Below, piece after piece: positions 41,206 to 50,863 of a stretch of 54,026 bases of DNA. The stretch is from an uncultured Bacteroidia bacterium (lineage in GTDB: Bacteria; Bacteroidota; Bacteroidia; Bacteroidales; UBA932): the NCBI GenBank assembly GCA_902774145.1, contig CACYHC010000012.1, forward strand, positions 1 through 54,026, read 5' to 3'. Every line of letters starts with the position of its first letter. Position 1 is the first letter of the stretch. The notes beneath the pieces are model-generated. The model did not search any database. It was given only the letters and a program-made list of their open reading frames with translations, and was not told where the DNA came from. Made by a program: the position numbers and the translations under genes.

Positions 41206-42288
41206 ATGAGAAAAAGCCTTCTTTTTTCCGTCTTTTTCCTGCTGGTCTTCAGCGCGCCGGTCTTTGCCCAAAAGGTCAAGGAAAGCTATGTCATTGGCTT
41301 CTACAACCTGGAGAACCTCTTTGACACCGTGCACGACGAGGGGAAGAACGACTACCAGTTCCTCCCGGAGGGCCAGAACAAATGGACGGAAGCCAAGTAC
41401 CGGAAGAAACTCCACAACATGGCCACGGTTATCAAGGCGATGAAGGAGGAGAATCACCACTGGCACACGGTGCTCGGCGTGAGCGAAATCGAAAACCGCC
41501 ACGTGCTGGAGGACCTGGTCAGCCAGCCGGAAATCCTCGAGGCCAATTACCAGATTGTCCACTATGACGGTCCGGACCGCCGCGGTGTGGACTGCGCACT
41601 GCTCTACCGCCCGTCGGAGTTCACGGTCATCGAGAGCCTGACCATTCCGTTCACCTTCTACGGCGTGGCTCTCAACAACCCGATGAGCCCCGAAGAGCGT
41701 CAGCAATTCCGCACGCGTGACATCCTGATGGTGCGCGGTCTCATCGCCGGAGAAATGTTCGCCTTCTATGTGCTGCACCTGCCTTCGCGGCTCGGCGGAA
41801 AAGGCGGCGACCTGCGTGCGCGCGGTGCGGAAATCGTCTACGAGCACGCGCAGCGGCTGGAGCGGCGCTTCCCCGGCGTCAAAATCGTGGTGATGGGCGA
41901 TATGAACGACGACCCCTTCAACGAGTCGATGGCCCAGCTCCTGCACGGACAGAAGACGATGGAGGCGATGACGGAAAAGGATTTCTACAACCCCTATTGG
42001 ACAATGCTGGAGGCGGGTTACGGCTCCAACGCCTATCGCGGGGTCTGGAGCATCTTCGACCAGGAACTGGTCAATTACAACCTGGCGCACGCCCCGGAGG
42101 GGACGCTGAAGCTGCTTCCGCTCATTCACAGACGCCGGCAGACTTTCTACGGCCGCGTCTTCAGCAAGCCCTTCATGACGGTGCAGGAAGGGCAATACAA
42201 AGGCACCCCGTTCCGGACTTTCTCCGGCGGAAATTTTGTCGGCGGCTATTCCGACCATTATCCCACTTATCTGATTGTAGGCAAGTAG
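41206..42288 (+). CDS. Secreted endonuclease/exonuclease/phosphatase (EEP) family protein
   Basis: The 360-residue protein has a Sec signal peptide cut after PVFA. NLENLFDTVHDEG, VSEIENRHVLEDL (catalytic Glu), DRRGVDCALLYR, GDMNDDPFNESM and GGYSDHYPTYL (catalytic His) are the EEP motifs. It should act in the periplasm, probably finishing nucleic acid fragments made by the lipoprotein nuclease. It starts 6 bases after the nuclease stop and ends 4 bases before the receptor gene. Confidence 0.9.
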   Translation: MRKSLLFSVFFLLVFSAPVFAQKVKESYVIGFYNLENLFDTVHDEGKNDYQFLPEGQNKWTEAKYRKKLHNMATVIKAMKEENHHWHTVLGVSEIENRHVLEDLVSQPEILEANYQIVHYDGPDRRGVDCALLYRPSEFTVIESLTIPFTFYGVALNNPMSPEERQQFRTRDILMVRGLIAGEMFAFYVLHLPSRLGGKGGDLRARGAEIVYEHAQRLERRFPGVKIVVMGDMNDDPFNESMAQLLHGQKTMEAMTEKDFYNPYWTMLEAGYGSNAYRGVWSIFDQELVNYNLAHAPEGTLKLLPLIHRRRQTFYGRVFSKPFMTVQEGQYKGTPFRTFSGGNFVGGYSDHYPTYLIVGK

Positions 42289-42292
42289 CAAG

Positions 42293-45229
42293 ATGAAAAA
42301 AACCATTCTAACCTTATTTGTCCTTTTCGCCGTATTCTTTCCCGCGGCGGCGCAACTGCCCGACGGCGGCGTCAAGGGTACCGTGGTCGACCGCGCAGAC
42401 CGCAGCCCGGTGGCGAACGCCCGGGTGGAAATTTTCCGGGACGGCAATTCCGGCGGTCTGTATGACTGTGACGTGGAAGGAAAATTCCTGCTCGCCGGTT
42501 ACGACGACGGGGACTGGTCCCTGCTCGTGATGGCGCCCGGCTATCTGCCCGTGCAGATCAATATCACCATCGCCGGTGCGGTGCGCGACCTCTTTACCAT
42601 CGGCCTGACGCCCATCAAGGCTGCAGAGGCCAAGCGGGACGATTCGGAGCAAATGGAGTTCGACCTGGCGGATACCGGCTACAGCGACGCCCCGACGGTC
42701 CTCTTCGCCAACGATGTCTATTCGAGCATCGCGGGATACAGTTTCGGAAGCGTCCGTTTCAAGAACCGCGGCTACAACTCGGAGACCCAGGATGTGCTGT
42801 TGAGCGGCGTAAGCCTGAATGACGCTCTGACCGGCTACTCGCCCTGGAGCCTGTGGTCCGGCCTTAACGAAATCACCCGCAGCAAGGCCAGCACCCTCTC
42901 GATGGAGGCTTCCGATTTTGCGCTGGGCGGCTACAACGGCGTGACCAACATCTTCGCCAACCCTTCCAGCGTACGCAGCGGCCTGCGCGTGAGCGCGCTG
43001 ACCAACAGTGCGATGTACCGCCTGCGCCTGATGCTCACCTATGCGTCGGGCAAGAAGGACAACGGCTGGAGTTACGCTTTCAGCGCGTCCGGCCGCTTCG
43101 GCGACAACGACTGGGTAAAAGGCGTATTCTACCGCAGCCTGGCCTACTATGCCGGCGTGGAGAAGAGCTTCGGCGACGAGCACACCCTCTCCCTCTTCAC
43201 CTTCGCCAACCCGGGCATTCGGGGAACGCAGAACGCGTCTACGCAGGAGGTGTACGACCTGATGGGGGACAATATGTACAACGCCAACTGGGGCTACCAG
43301 GACGGCAAGCGCCGCAATTCGCGGATGCGCAAGACCTTCGAGCCCGTGACGGTGCTCAAGTATGAATACACGCCCTCCGACCGCTTCACTTCCCGGACGA
43401 CCCTGCTCTGGCGCACCGGCCTGAACGGCTACACCGCCCTGGACTGGTACGACGGACAGGACCCGCGCCCGGACTATTACCGCAACCTCCCCAGCTACGC
43501 CTATATGGAAGAGGAGGATATGGACCGCAGCAATCCCGACAAGGCGGACTGGATGCGCTATGCCTGGACGGCGTCGTCGGCGGAGTTTGAAAAATACCGC
43601 CACGTGGACTGGGACCACCTCTATGACGTGAATGCCGCCAGCCCGGGCGGGCGCAGCAAATACATCCAGCAGGAGCGCCACGTGGACCAGAACGACATCA
43701 ACCTGGCGGAGAGCATCCGCTGGCGTGCCAGCGACCTCTTCACCCTCACCGGGGGTGTCCGGCTCCGCTGGAACCGTTCGGAGAACTACAACCAGGTCTG
43801 CGACCTGCTGGGCGGCAAGTACTTCCTCAACATCGACTCCTTCGCGGAGCGCGATTTCGCGGTGTCCGAAGCCAAGGTCCAGAACGACCTGGACTACTGG
43901 ATTGCGCACGGCGAGGCGGAGAAAATCAAGAGCGGCGGCAAGTACGGCTATGATTACTTGGCGCAGGTGCGCCGGGCGTCCCTTTGGGCGAACGGCCGTT
44001 TTCATGTCGGCGGCTTTGACGCTTCCGTCGGCGTATCGGCGGGCTACGACGCGTTCTGGCGCGAAGGTCTGCTGCGCAAGGGTCTCTTCGCCGGTACGGA
44101 CGACTGGGGCCGCGATATCATCATCGACGGGGTGAACCTCACCACCCGCGACAGCAAGGGCCGCGTGGTCAGTTCCAAGGGCAAGTCCGAGGTCAGCCGC
44201 TTCTTTACGTATTCGGCCAAGGCGATGGCGGCCTACACCCTTGTCGGCGGTCACCGGATCTGGGCCGATGTGGGTTTCTTCAACGACGCCCCCACCTTCA
44301 GCGAAGCCTTCATTTCGCCGCGCACCCGCAACTCCCTGATGGACGGAATCACGACGAAAAAGACCTTCTCCACCGATATCAACTACCAGTTGAGCCACAA
44401 CGGCTACAACGCCCGCCTCAGCCTCTACTACACCCGCATCTGGGACCAGAGCGACGTAATGAGCTTCTACGACGACTCGCAGCACTCGTTCACGAACTTC
44501 GCGATGACCGGCATCAGCCAGCGCCATATGGGGCTCGAGCTCGGGGTCAGCGTGCCGCTGCCGGTGCAGGGCCTGAGCATTTCGGGCGTCCTGAGCCTCG
44601 GCGAGCATATCTACAACAGCACACCGCATATGGTGCAGACCATCGACAACAGCGCGGAAATCATCCGCGACGAAGATGTCACCTGGTGGGACCGCACGCC
44701 GATTTTCAAGATTGCGGGCTATGCCCAGGACGGTTCCCCGATTTACGACCAGGATATCCAGGGCAATTTCATCATCACGGGTTACAAGAAGCATTATGTG
44801 GGCGGCAGTCCGCAGATTGCGGCGGAACTGGCCCTCAATTACAACATCAAGTACTGGTTCATCGAGGTCAACGGACAGTGTTTCGCCCGGACATTCCTGG
44901 AGATGAACCCCCTGTACCGCACGGACTACGCCTGCAAGGGCGGCGACCAGAATCCCGGCATCATCGAGGAGATGACGGCCCAGGAGGAGTTCGCCCCGGC
45001 CTTCATCCTGAACGCCAGCGTAGGCAAGAGCTGGTTCGTCAAGGGGAATCAGCTGGGCTTCTCGCTGAGTCTCAACAATATGACGAACAACCGCAATGTC
45101 CGGACCGGCGGCTACGAGCAGACCCGTCTGATTGCCTCGTCGGGCAAGGACCGCTACTACCGTTTCCCGTCCAAGTACTTCTATATGCCGGGATTTAATT
45201 ATATGTTGAACCTCTATTTCCGCTTCTAG
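42293..45229 (+). CDS. TonB-dependent receptor with N-terminal carboxypeptidase-regulatory-like domain
   Basis: The 978-residue outer-membrane protein has a signal peptide (to about residue 21), a CarboxypepD-like beta-sandwich (GGVKGTVVDRADRSPVANARVEI... LTPIK, about 25-110), a plug (about 140-235, VLFANDVYSSIAGYSFGSVRFKNRG) and a large barrel ending YMLNLYFRF. No SusD-like partner gene is present. The plug lacks a clear TonB box of the usual form. Placed between two nuclease genes and a DUF5689 lipoprotein, it could import nucleic-acid fragments or nucleosides. Confidence 0.88.
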   Translation: MKKTILTLFVLFAVFFPAAAQLPDGGVKGTVVDRADRSPVANARVEIFRDGNSGGLYDCDVEGKFLLAGYDDGDWSLLVMAPGYLPVQINITIAGAVRDLFTIGLTPIKAAEAKRDDSEQMEFDLADTGYSDAPTVLFANDVYSSIAGYSFGSVRFKNRGYNSETQDVLLSGVSLNDALTGYSPWSLWSGLNEITRSKASTLSMEASDFALGGYNGVTNIFANPSSVRSGLRVSALTNSAMYRLRLMLTYASGKKDNGWSYAFSASGRFGDNDWVKGVFYRSLAYYAGVEKSFGDEHTLSLFTFANPGIRGTQNASTQEVYDLMGDNMYNANWGYQDGKRRNSRMRKTFEPVTVLKYEYTPSDRFTSRTTLLWRTGLNGYTALDWYDGQDPRPDYYRNLPSYAYMEEEDMDRSNPDKADWMRYAWTASSAEFEKYRHVDWDHLYDVNAASPGGRSKYIQQERHVDQNDINLAESIRWRASDLFTLTGGVRLRWNRSENYNQVCDLLGGKYFLNIDSFAERDFAVSEAKVQNDLDYWIAHGEAEKIKSGGKYGYDYLAQVRRASLWANGRFHVGGFDASVGVSAGYDAFWREGLLRKGLFAGTDDWGRDIIIDGVNLTTRDSKGRVVSSKGKSEVSRFFTYSAKAMAAYTLVGGHRIWADVGFFNDAPTFSEAFISPRTRNSLMDGITTKKTFSTDINYQLSHNGYNARLSLYYTRIWDQSDVMSFYDDSQHSFTNFAMTGISQRHMGLELGVSVPLPVQGLSISGVLSLGEHIYNSTPHMVQTIDNSAEIIRDEDVTWWDRTPIFKIAGYAQDGSPIYDQDIQGNFIITGYKKHYVGGSPQIAAELALNYNIKYWFIEVNGQCFARTFLEMNPLYRTDYACKGGDQNPGIIEEMTAQEEFAPAFILNASVGKSWFVKGNQLGFSLSLNNMTNNRNVRTGGYEQTRLIASSGKDRYYRFPSKYFYMPGFNYMLNLYFRF

Positions 45230-45232
45230 GCC

Positions 45233-46345
45233 ATGAAAAAGTTCGTTTATTCCCTGGCCCTGGCCTTGTGTGCGGTCCTGTCTTCCTGCGACATCGAGCC
45301 GCTGTACATCGAAACCGACCGCAATTGGAAGCACACCGAACCCCGGACGCTGCAACCCACCCATACCATCCAGGAACTTGCCCAGATGTACAAGACGGGC
45401 AAGCCCTTCGTGGTCAACACGGACCTGATTATCGGCGGGCGGGTGATTTCCACCGACCAGCCGGGCAACTTCTACAAGAGTTTTTACATCCAGGACGAGA
45501 CGGCCGGTATCGAAATCAAGGTCGGCCGCAACGCCCTCTACAACGACTATAAGCAGGGCCAGTGGGTCTATGTCAACTGCCGGGACCTGTATGTAGGCAT
45601 GTATGGCTACAAGGCCGGCAACTATGGCGGTTCCGGAATGGTGCAGATCGGGTTCTCCGACCCCACGGGCGAGTACGAGACTTCTTACATCGAAGCCCCG
45701 CTGCTCATCGACACCCGCATCGTCCGCGGCCTGCAGGACGAGGTCCCCGAGCCCATCGTCCTTTCCCGCCAGTTCCCGTCGTCCTCGGACAGCCAGGCGA
45801 CGTCCTCCCTGCTGGGCAAGCTGGTGACCATCCGGGATATGTACTACACCCGCGAAAACTTCGCGCTGCTGTACCTCGATTCCACCAAGGACAAGAAACT
45901 CTACACGAACCGGGTGTTCCTTTCCGACACCAACGGCGCGTCCGGCGATGACAAGACCCACGGCATCACCACCTGGGCGATGTCCAAGTCCAAAATGACG
46001 GAGTACCTCTGCGCCGGCCTCTGGGACAGCTGCCAGATTGGCAGCGGCAGCACCTTCACCGGGCAGACGCTCGCCGATTTCCGCGGCGACGGCACTTACC
46101 CCGGCGTGGAAAAGGCGGCCTACAGCATCAGCCAGTATTTCAAGGCGGGCACGCAGGAAATCCAGGTCCGTACCAGCGGCTTCTGCAAGTTCGCGGACTA
46201 TGAAATCCCCGCCGACGTGCTCAGCGGGCAGCGTGCACTGGATATGACCGGCGTCCTGACGATGTATCAGGGCAGCCTCCAACTGGTCGTCAATTCCCAG
46301 GACGACTGGCGTTATTCTGATACGGGAGAAAAAATCTATCGATGA
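45233..46345 (+). CDS. DUF5689 domain lipoprotein
   Basis: The 370-residue protein has a lipobox (LSSC, C19). TIQELAQMYKTGKPFVVNTD...IIGGRVISTDQPGNFYKSFYIQDETAGIEIKVG is the DUF5689 pattern, which looks like an OB-like fold (Y/F-x-S-F-Y-I-Q-D-E-T-A-G). It probably works with the receptor before it as a surface binding protein. The stop overlaps the start of the peptidase gene by 4 bases. Confidence 0.85.
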   Translation: MKKFVYSLALALCAVLSSCDIEPLYIETDRNWKHTEPRTLQPTHTIQELAQMYKTGKPFVVNTDLIIGGRVISTDQPGNFYKSFYIQDETAGIEIKVGRNALYNDYKQGQWVYVNCRDLYVGMYGYKAGNYGGSGMVQIGFSDPTGEYETSYIEAPLLIDTRIVRGLQDEVPEPIVLSRQFPSSSDSQATSSLLGKLVTIRDMYYTRENFALLYLDSTKDKKLYTNRVFLSDTNGASGDDKTHGITTWAMSKSKMTEYLCAGLWDSCQIGSGSTFTGQTLADFRGDGTYPGVEKAAYSISQYFKAGTQEIQVRTSGFCKFADYEIPADVLSGQRALDMTGVLTMYQGSLQLVVNSQDDWRYSDTGEKIYR

Positions 46346-48351
46346 AAAATTTTGTAATTTCTGCATTTGCCCTCTTGGCTATGGCATCCTGCACCTCTGT
46401 GAATCCGTTTTTTGAAACCTGGGACACCCCTTACGGGATTCCCCCCTATGACCAGATCAAGGTCTCCGATTATCTGCCCGCCCTGAAAGAAGGGATGAAG
46501 CAGCAAAACGCCAAAATCGACGAGATTCTTTCCTGCTGCGAGGCGCCGACCTTCGACAACACCGTGGTCCCGCTGGAAAACAGCGACGACCTGCTCTCCA
46601 AGGTCGTGGGCGTGCTCTTCAATGTCAGTGAGACCGACCGCAGCGACGCGCTCGACGCCGTGGTGGAGAAGGCCCTGCCGCTGTTGAGCGCCCATGCGGA
46701 CGCCATTTCCTTCAACAAGCAGCTCTATGCACGTGTCGCTTCCGTGATGGAGCGGGAATATGAATACCTGGACCGCGAGCAGCAGATGGTGCTCAAGAAG
46801 CTCTGCGAAGGTTTCGTGCGCGAAGGTGTGAACCTCCCGGAGGACATTCAGGCCGAGCTGAAGGACATCAATGCGCAGATGGCGCTGCTGACCCAGAAAA
46901 TCGGCAACAACATCCTCGCCGAGTCCAATGCCTTCAAGGAGGAATTCGGCTTCAGCGTCAGTGCCTATCCGGACGAGATGACGACGACCCAGGACCGCGA
47001 ACTGCGCCGCCGCTACAATGAATTCTATACTTCGCGCGGCCACCGCGGAAATGAAAACGACAATACGAGACTGATCCTCGAGGTAATGCGCCTGCGCATC
47101 CGTCGCGCGCAACTGCTGGGGTATGCGACGCCTGCCGCCTACGAACTCGCCGACAAGATGGCGGGTACCCCCGAGACCGTCGATGCCTTCCTCGCGCCGA
47201 TCATGGAGGCCGCGCTGCGGTCCGCCGGCCGCGAACTGAAGGATATGCAGGCGGTGATGGACGCCGACATCCAGGCCGGCCTGCTGCCGGAAGGAAGCAC
47301 CATACAGCCCTGGGACTGGTGGTACTATGCGGAGAAGGTGCGCAAGGCGCGCTATGATCTGGACGAGGAGCAGACCAAGCCTTACTTCCAGATAGACAGC
47401 GTGGTGAAGGGAATGTTCCTCGCCGCGAACAAGCTCTATGGCGTGAAGGCGGAAGGACTCTCCGGCGTGCCGGTGTACAATCCCGAGGTGACGACCTACA
47501 AGATTATCGACTCCGACGGCAGCCTGGCGGGCATCTTTACCACCGACTACTTCCCGCGCGCCAGCAAGCGCGGCGGCGCTTGGATGAACAATGTGCGGGA
47601 CCAGTATGTCACGCCCGACGGCGAGGACGTGCGCCCCATCATCGTGAACGTGGGCAACCTGCACGAAAACCTCTCCGTGGATGAGGTCCAGACCGTCTTC
47701 CACGAATTCGGCCACGCCCTGCACGGACTGCTCACCCGCTGCCACTACGCGTCGGTGAGCGGCACCTCCGTCAAGCGCGACTATGTGGAAATGCTCTCGC
47801 AGTTCAACGAGAACTGGGCCTTCCAGCCCGAACTGCTCGCCGCGTACGCCCGCAACGCCGAAGGGGAAGTGATTCCCGCGGAACTGGTGGCGCGCATCAA
47901 CAATGCGCTGAAGTTCAACCAGGGCTTTATGACCACCGAACTCTGCGCAGCGTCCATCCTGGACATGAAATGGCACTCCCTGACGGAGATTCCCGACGAG
48001 GCCTTCTCCGACCCCGCCGCCTGGATCGACGCCTTCGAAAAGAAAGTTTGTGACGAGATGGGCCTGATCCCTGAGATTGCGCCCCGCTATCGCACGACCT
48101 ACTTCAACCACATCTTCTCCAGCGGCTACAACGCCGGCTACTACGGCTACCTCTGGGCGGAGGTGCTGGACAAGGACGCGTTCAGCTTCTTTACGGCGCG
48201 TCCCGACGTATTTGACAAAGAACTGGCCACCCGCTTCAAGGAGACCTTCCTCCAGAAGGGCGGGGCCGAAGAACCGATGGTGCTCTACGAATCCTTTGCC
48301 GGCCGCAAGCCGGACCAGGGAGCTTTTCTTAGGGCGAGAGGCTTAGAATGA
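46342..48351 (+). CDS. dcp: M3 family zinc peptidase (peptidyl-dipeptidase Dcp-like), lipoprotein
   Basis: The 669-residue peptidase has a lipobox (MASC, C17) and a long alpha-helical N-terminal part. The zinc site is [10 protein letters not shown] with H454, E455 and H458; the third ligand is in the helix with [45 protein letters not shown] is the substrate-binding Gly/Tyr loop. Dcp takes dipeptides off peptide C-termini. The lipid anchor suggests a periplasmic place. One base separates it from gpmI. Confidence 0.9.
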   Translation: MKNFVISAFALLAMASCTSVNPFFETWDTPYGIPPYDQIKVSDYLPALKEGMKQQNAKIDEILSCCEAPTFDNTVVPLENSDDLLSKVVGVLFNVSETDRSDALDAVVEKALPLLSAHADAISFNKQLYARVASVMEREYEYLDREQQMVLKKLCEGFVREGVNLPEDIQAELKDINAQMALLTQKIGNNILAESNAFKEEFGFSVSAYPDEMTTTQDRELRRRYNEFYTSRGHRGNENDNTRLILEVMRLRIRRAQLLGYATPAAYELADKMAGTPETVDAFLAPIMEAALRSAGRELKDMQAVMDADIQAGLLPEGSTIQPWDWWYYAEKVRKARYDLDEEQTKPYFQIDSVVKGMFLAANKLYGVKAEGLSGVPVYNPEVTTYKIIDSDGSLAGIFTTDYFPRASKRGGAWMNNVRDQYVTPDGEDVRPIIVNVGNLHENLSVDEVQTVFHEFGHALHGLLTRCHYASVSGTSVKRDYVEMLSQFNENWAFQPELLAAYARNAEGEVIPAELVARINNALKFNQGFMTTELCAASILDMKWHSLTEIPDEAFSDPAAWIDAFEKKVCDEMGLIPEIAPRYRTTYFNHIFSSGYNAGYYGYLWAEVLDKDAFSFFTARPDVFDKELATRFKETFLQKGGAEEPMVLYESFAGRKPDQGAFLRARGLE

Positions 48352-48352
48352 T

Positions 48353-49870
48353 ATGGAAAGAAAAGTACTGCTGATGATCCTCGACGGATGGGGCGAGGGT
48401 AAACAAGACCATTCCAACGCGATTTATACCCAGGGGACGCCGTTCATCGACTCCCTGCGCGCCAAGTATCCCCACGCCCACCTGCACGCCTGCGGCGAAT
48501 ACGTGGGCCTGCCGGACGGGCAGATGGGCAACTCCGAGGTGGGACACATGAACCTCGGCGCCGGCCGCGTGGTGTACCAGGACCTGGTGAAAATCAATAT
48601 TGCCTGCCGCGAACACGCGCTGATGCAGAACGCGGAAATCAAGGCCGCCTACGACTATGTGAAACAGAGCGGCAAGAAGCTCCACTTCTTCGGGCTCTGC
48701 TCGCACGGCGGTGTGCATTCCTCCCTGAACCACCTCTATGAGTTCCTCGCGGAGGCGCAGAAGGCGGGCCTGAAGGACGTGTTCGTCCACTGCTTTATGG
48801 ACGGCCGCGACACCGACCCCCGCTCCGGCTACGGCTTTGTCAAGGAACTGGAAGAAAAAATGGCGGCGACGACGGGCCGTGTGGCCACCGTCTGCGGCCG
48901 CTTCTATGCGATGGACCGCGACAAGCGCTGGAACCGCGTGAAAGAGGCCTACGATATGCTCGTGGAGGGCAAGGGCGCGCAATTCGCATCGGCGCTGGAA
49001 GGTATCCAGGCTTCCTACGATGCGGAGGTGACCGACGAATTCATCAAACCCATCGTCATTTGCGAGAACGGACAGCCGCTCGCGAAGGTGGAGGCGGGCG
49101 ACTGCGTGATTTTCTACAATTTCCGTAACGACCGCGCCCGCGAACTGACCGCCGTGCTGACGCAGACCGATATGCCCGAAGAGGGGATGCACACCCTTCC
49201 GCTGTACTACTGCTGCCTTACGCCCTATGACGCATCCTTCACCGGACTGCACATTCTCTTCGACAAGGAGGAGGTGCGCGACACGCTCGGCGAGACGGTG
49301 TCGAAGGCGGGGAAACGGCAGCTGCGCATTGCCGAAACGGAGAAATACGCGCATGTGACCTTCTTCTTCAACGGCGGCCGCGAAACGCCGTTCGAGGGCG
49401 AGGACCGCATCCTGGTGAATTCGCCGAAGGTGGCGACCTACGACCTGCAGCCGGAGATGAGTGCCATCGAGGTGACGGACAAGCTGATTGCCGCCATCCG
49501 CAGCGAGCAGGAGGATGTGATTATCCTGAACTTTGCGAACGGCGACATGGTGGGCCATACCGGTGTCTATGACGCGATTCGCAATGCCGTAGGCTGTATC
49601 GACGGTTGCGTGGAGGCGGTGGTGACGGCGGCGCTCGCGCACGGTTACGTGGTGCTGCTGACCGCGGACCACGGCAATGCCGATTATGCGGTGAACGAGG
49701 ACGGCAGCCCGAATACCGCACATTCGCTGAACCTCGTGCAGTTTATCGTCATCGGCGAACCTTCCGTGAAGGAGGTGCGCGACGGGGCGCTCTGCAATGT
49801 GGCGCCCACCATCCTCAAACTGATGGGGATTCCGCAGCCGGCGTCCATGACCGCCGAGCCGCTGATCTAG
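48353..49870 (+). CDS. gpmI: 2,3-bisphosphoglycerate-independent phosphoglycerate mutase
   Basis: The 505-residue enzyme interconverts 3- and 2-phosphoglycerate with two Mn ions. [11 protein letters not shown] is the metal-binding start, S61 in [14 protein letters not shown] the phosphoserine, and [27 protein letters not shown] and [11 protein letters not shown] further ligands. It lies in the same tight run as the nuclease genes. Full length. Confidence 0.95.
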   Translation: MERKVLLMILDGWGEGKQDHSNAIYTQGTPFIDSLRAKYPHAHLHACGEYVGLPDGQMGNSEVGHMNLGAGRVVYQDLVKINIACREHALMQNAEIKAAYDYVKQSGKKLHFFGLCSHGGVHSSLNHLYEFLAEAQKAGLKDVFVHCFMDGRDTDPRSGYGFVKELEEKMAATTGRVATVCGRFYAMDRDKRWNRVKEAYDMLVEGKGAQFASALEGIQASYDAEVTDEFIKPIVICENGQPLAKVEAGDCVIFYNFRNDRARELTAVLTQTDMPEEGMHTLPLYYCCLTPYDASFTGLHILFDKEEVRDTLGETVSKAGKRQLRIAETEKYAHVTFFFNGGRETPFEGEDRILVNSPKVATYDLQPEMSAIEVTDKLIAAIRSEQEDVIILNFANGDMVGHTGVYDAIRNAVGCIDGCVEAVVTAALAHGYVVLLTADHGNADYAVNEDGSPNTAHSLNLVQFIVIGEPSVKEVRDGALCNVAPTILKLMGIPQPASMTAEPLI

Positions 49871-49871
49871 C

Positions 49872-50717
49872 ATGTGGGTCTGGCTGGCGGTCGCTTCCGC
49901 ATTACTGCTGGGGTTCTACGATGTAGGCAAGAAGTATTGCCTGCGTCGGAACGGCATCTTGTATGTCCTGCTGGGGATTACGCTGTGCTCGGTGCTGTTC
50001 CTGAGCCCGTTCCTGCAGGCGGGGCGCTGGCCGGACCACCTGACGCTCATCGCCAAGGCGGTCCTGGTGACCGTTTCCTGGGTGAGCGGCCTGGCGGGCA
50101 TCAAGTACCTCCCCCTCACGACGGCCAGTACCCTGAAGGCTTCGCGCCCGGTGCTGGTGGTCGTCCTCTCGATGCTGATTTTCGACGAGCGGCTTTGTGC
50201 GATGCAATGGGCCGGCGTGCTGCTGGTCTTCTCGGCGCTTTTTATGCTGGGGCGCTCCAGCCGGGCGGAGGGCATTTCCTTCGTGCGCAACAAGGGGGTG
50301 CTGTATATGCTGCTGGCTATCCTGAGCGGCGCCGCCAGTGCCCTGTGGGACAAGCACATTATCCGCGGGATGGCGCCGCTCTTCATCCAGAGCTGGACGA
50401 ATGTCTACATCGCCGCGATTCTCTTGCTGCTGATTGCCGGCAAGGCGCTGTTCAGCCGGGAGAAGCCGGAGCCGTTCCGCTTTGACGGGATGCTGCTGCT
50501 GACGGCGCTGGTCATTACCGCGTCGGACGCGCTGTACTTTTATTCGCTGAGCGGCGAGGGCGCGCTGCTCTCGGTCATTACCCTCGTGCGGCGCGCTTCC
50601 GTAATTGTGACCTTCGTGCTCGGCGCCCTCCTCTTCAAAGAACACGGTATCCGCGACAAGGCCGCGGCGCTCGCCGTGATGCTCGCCGGCCTCGTCCTCC
50701 TGGTCCTCGGCTCCTAA
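49872..50717 (+). CDS. EamA/DMT-superfamily transporter
   Basis: The 281-residue protein has ten hydrophobic segments in two homologous EamA halves. KYLPLTTASTLKASRPVLVVVLS and LSVITLVRRASVIVTFVLGALLF are the helix-4/5 motifs. The start is one base after the gpmI stop. Substrate unknown: metabolite export or nucleotide-sugar related transport cannot be told apart. Confidence 0.85.
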   Translation: MWVWLAVASALLLGFYDVGKKYCLRRNGILYVLLGITLCSVLFLSPFLQAGRWPDHLTLIAKAVLVTVSWVSGLAGIKYLPLTTASTLKASRPVLVVVLSMLIFDERLCAMQWAGVLLVFSALFMLGRSSRAEGISFVRNKGVLYMLLAILSGAASALWDKHIIRGMAPLFIQSWTNVYIAAILLLLIAGKALFSREKPEPFRFDGMLLLTALVITASDALYFYSLSGEGALLSVITLVRRASVIVTFVLGALLFKEHGIRDKAAALAVMLAGLVLLVLGS

Positions 50718-50735
50718 GGCGTCTGCCCGTCCCGG

Positions 50736-50838
50736 GGGGGCAGATTTTTCCTCAAAAACACTGGTTTTCAGGCAAAAATCTGCCCCCGAGGGCACATTTT
50801 TTCGTAAATCTCAAGGGAAACGGGCAAAAATCTGCCCC
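50736..50838. repeat. Three-copy palindromic repeat cluster (GGCAAAAATCTGCCCC)
   Basis: The unit GGCAAAAATCTGCCCC is found directly at 50771-50786 and 50823-50838, and inverted (GGGGGCAGATTTTT) at 50736-50749. The inverted copy and the first direct copy (50774-50787) form a 14-bp perfect stem with a 24-base loop, which may act as terminator for gpmI-eamA or for the convergent lipoprotein gene. Confidence 0.6.
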
Positions 50839-50863
50839 GGCCGCCGGCGCCGTCCGGGAACGA

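Noticed and set aside
37729-42447. A 1572-codon open frame on the minus strand across the BACON, nuclease and EEP genes
   Set aside because: It is the antisense shadow of GC-rich genes whose plus-strand products have clear motifs, signal peptides and tight spacing. The composition is unlike any protein family.
42314-46366. A 1350-codon open frame on the minus strand across the TonB receptor and DUF5689 genes
   Set aside because: Same reason: long stop-free antisense frames come from codon bias, and the plus-strand genes are certain.
50736-50838. The palindromic cluster as a rho-independent terminator alone
   Set aside because: The loop of 24 bases is long and the T-run lies inside the stem rather than after it, and a third copy further on is not explained.
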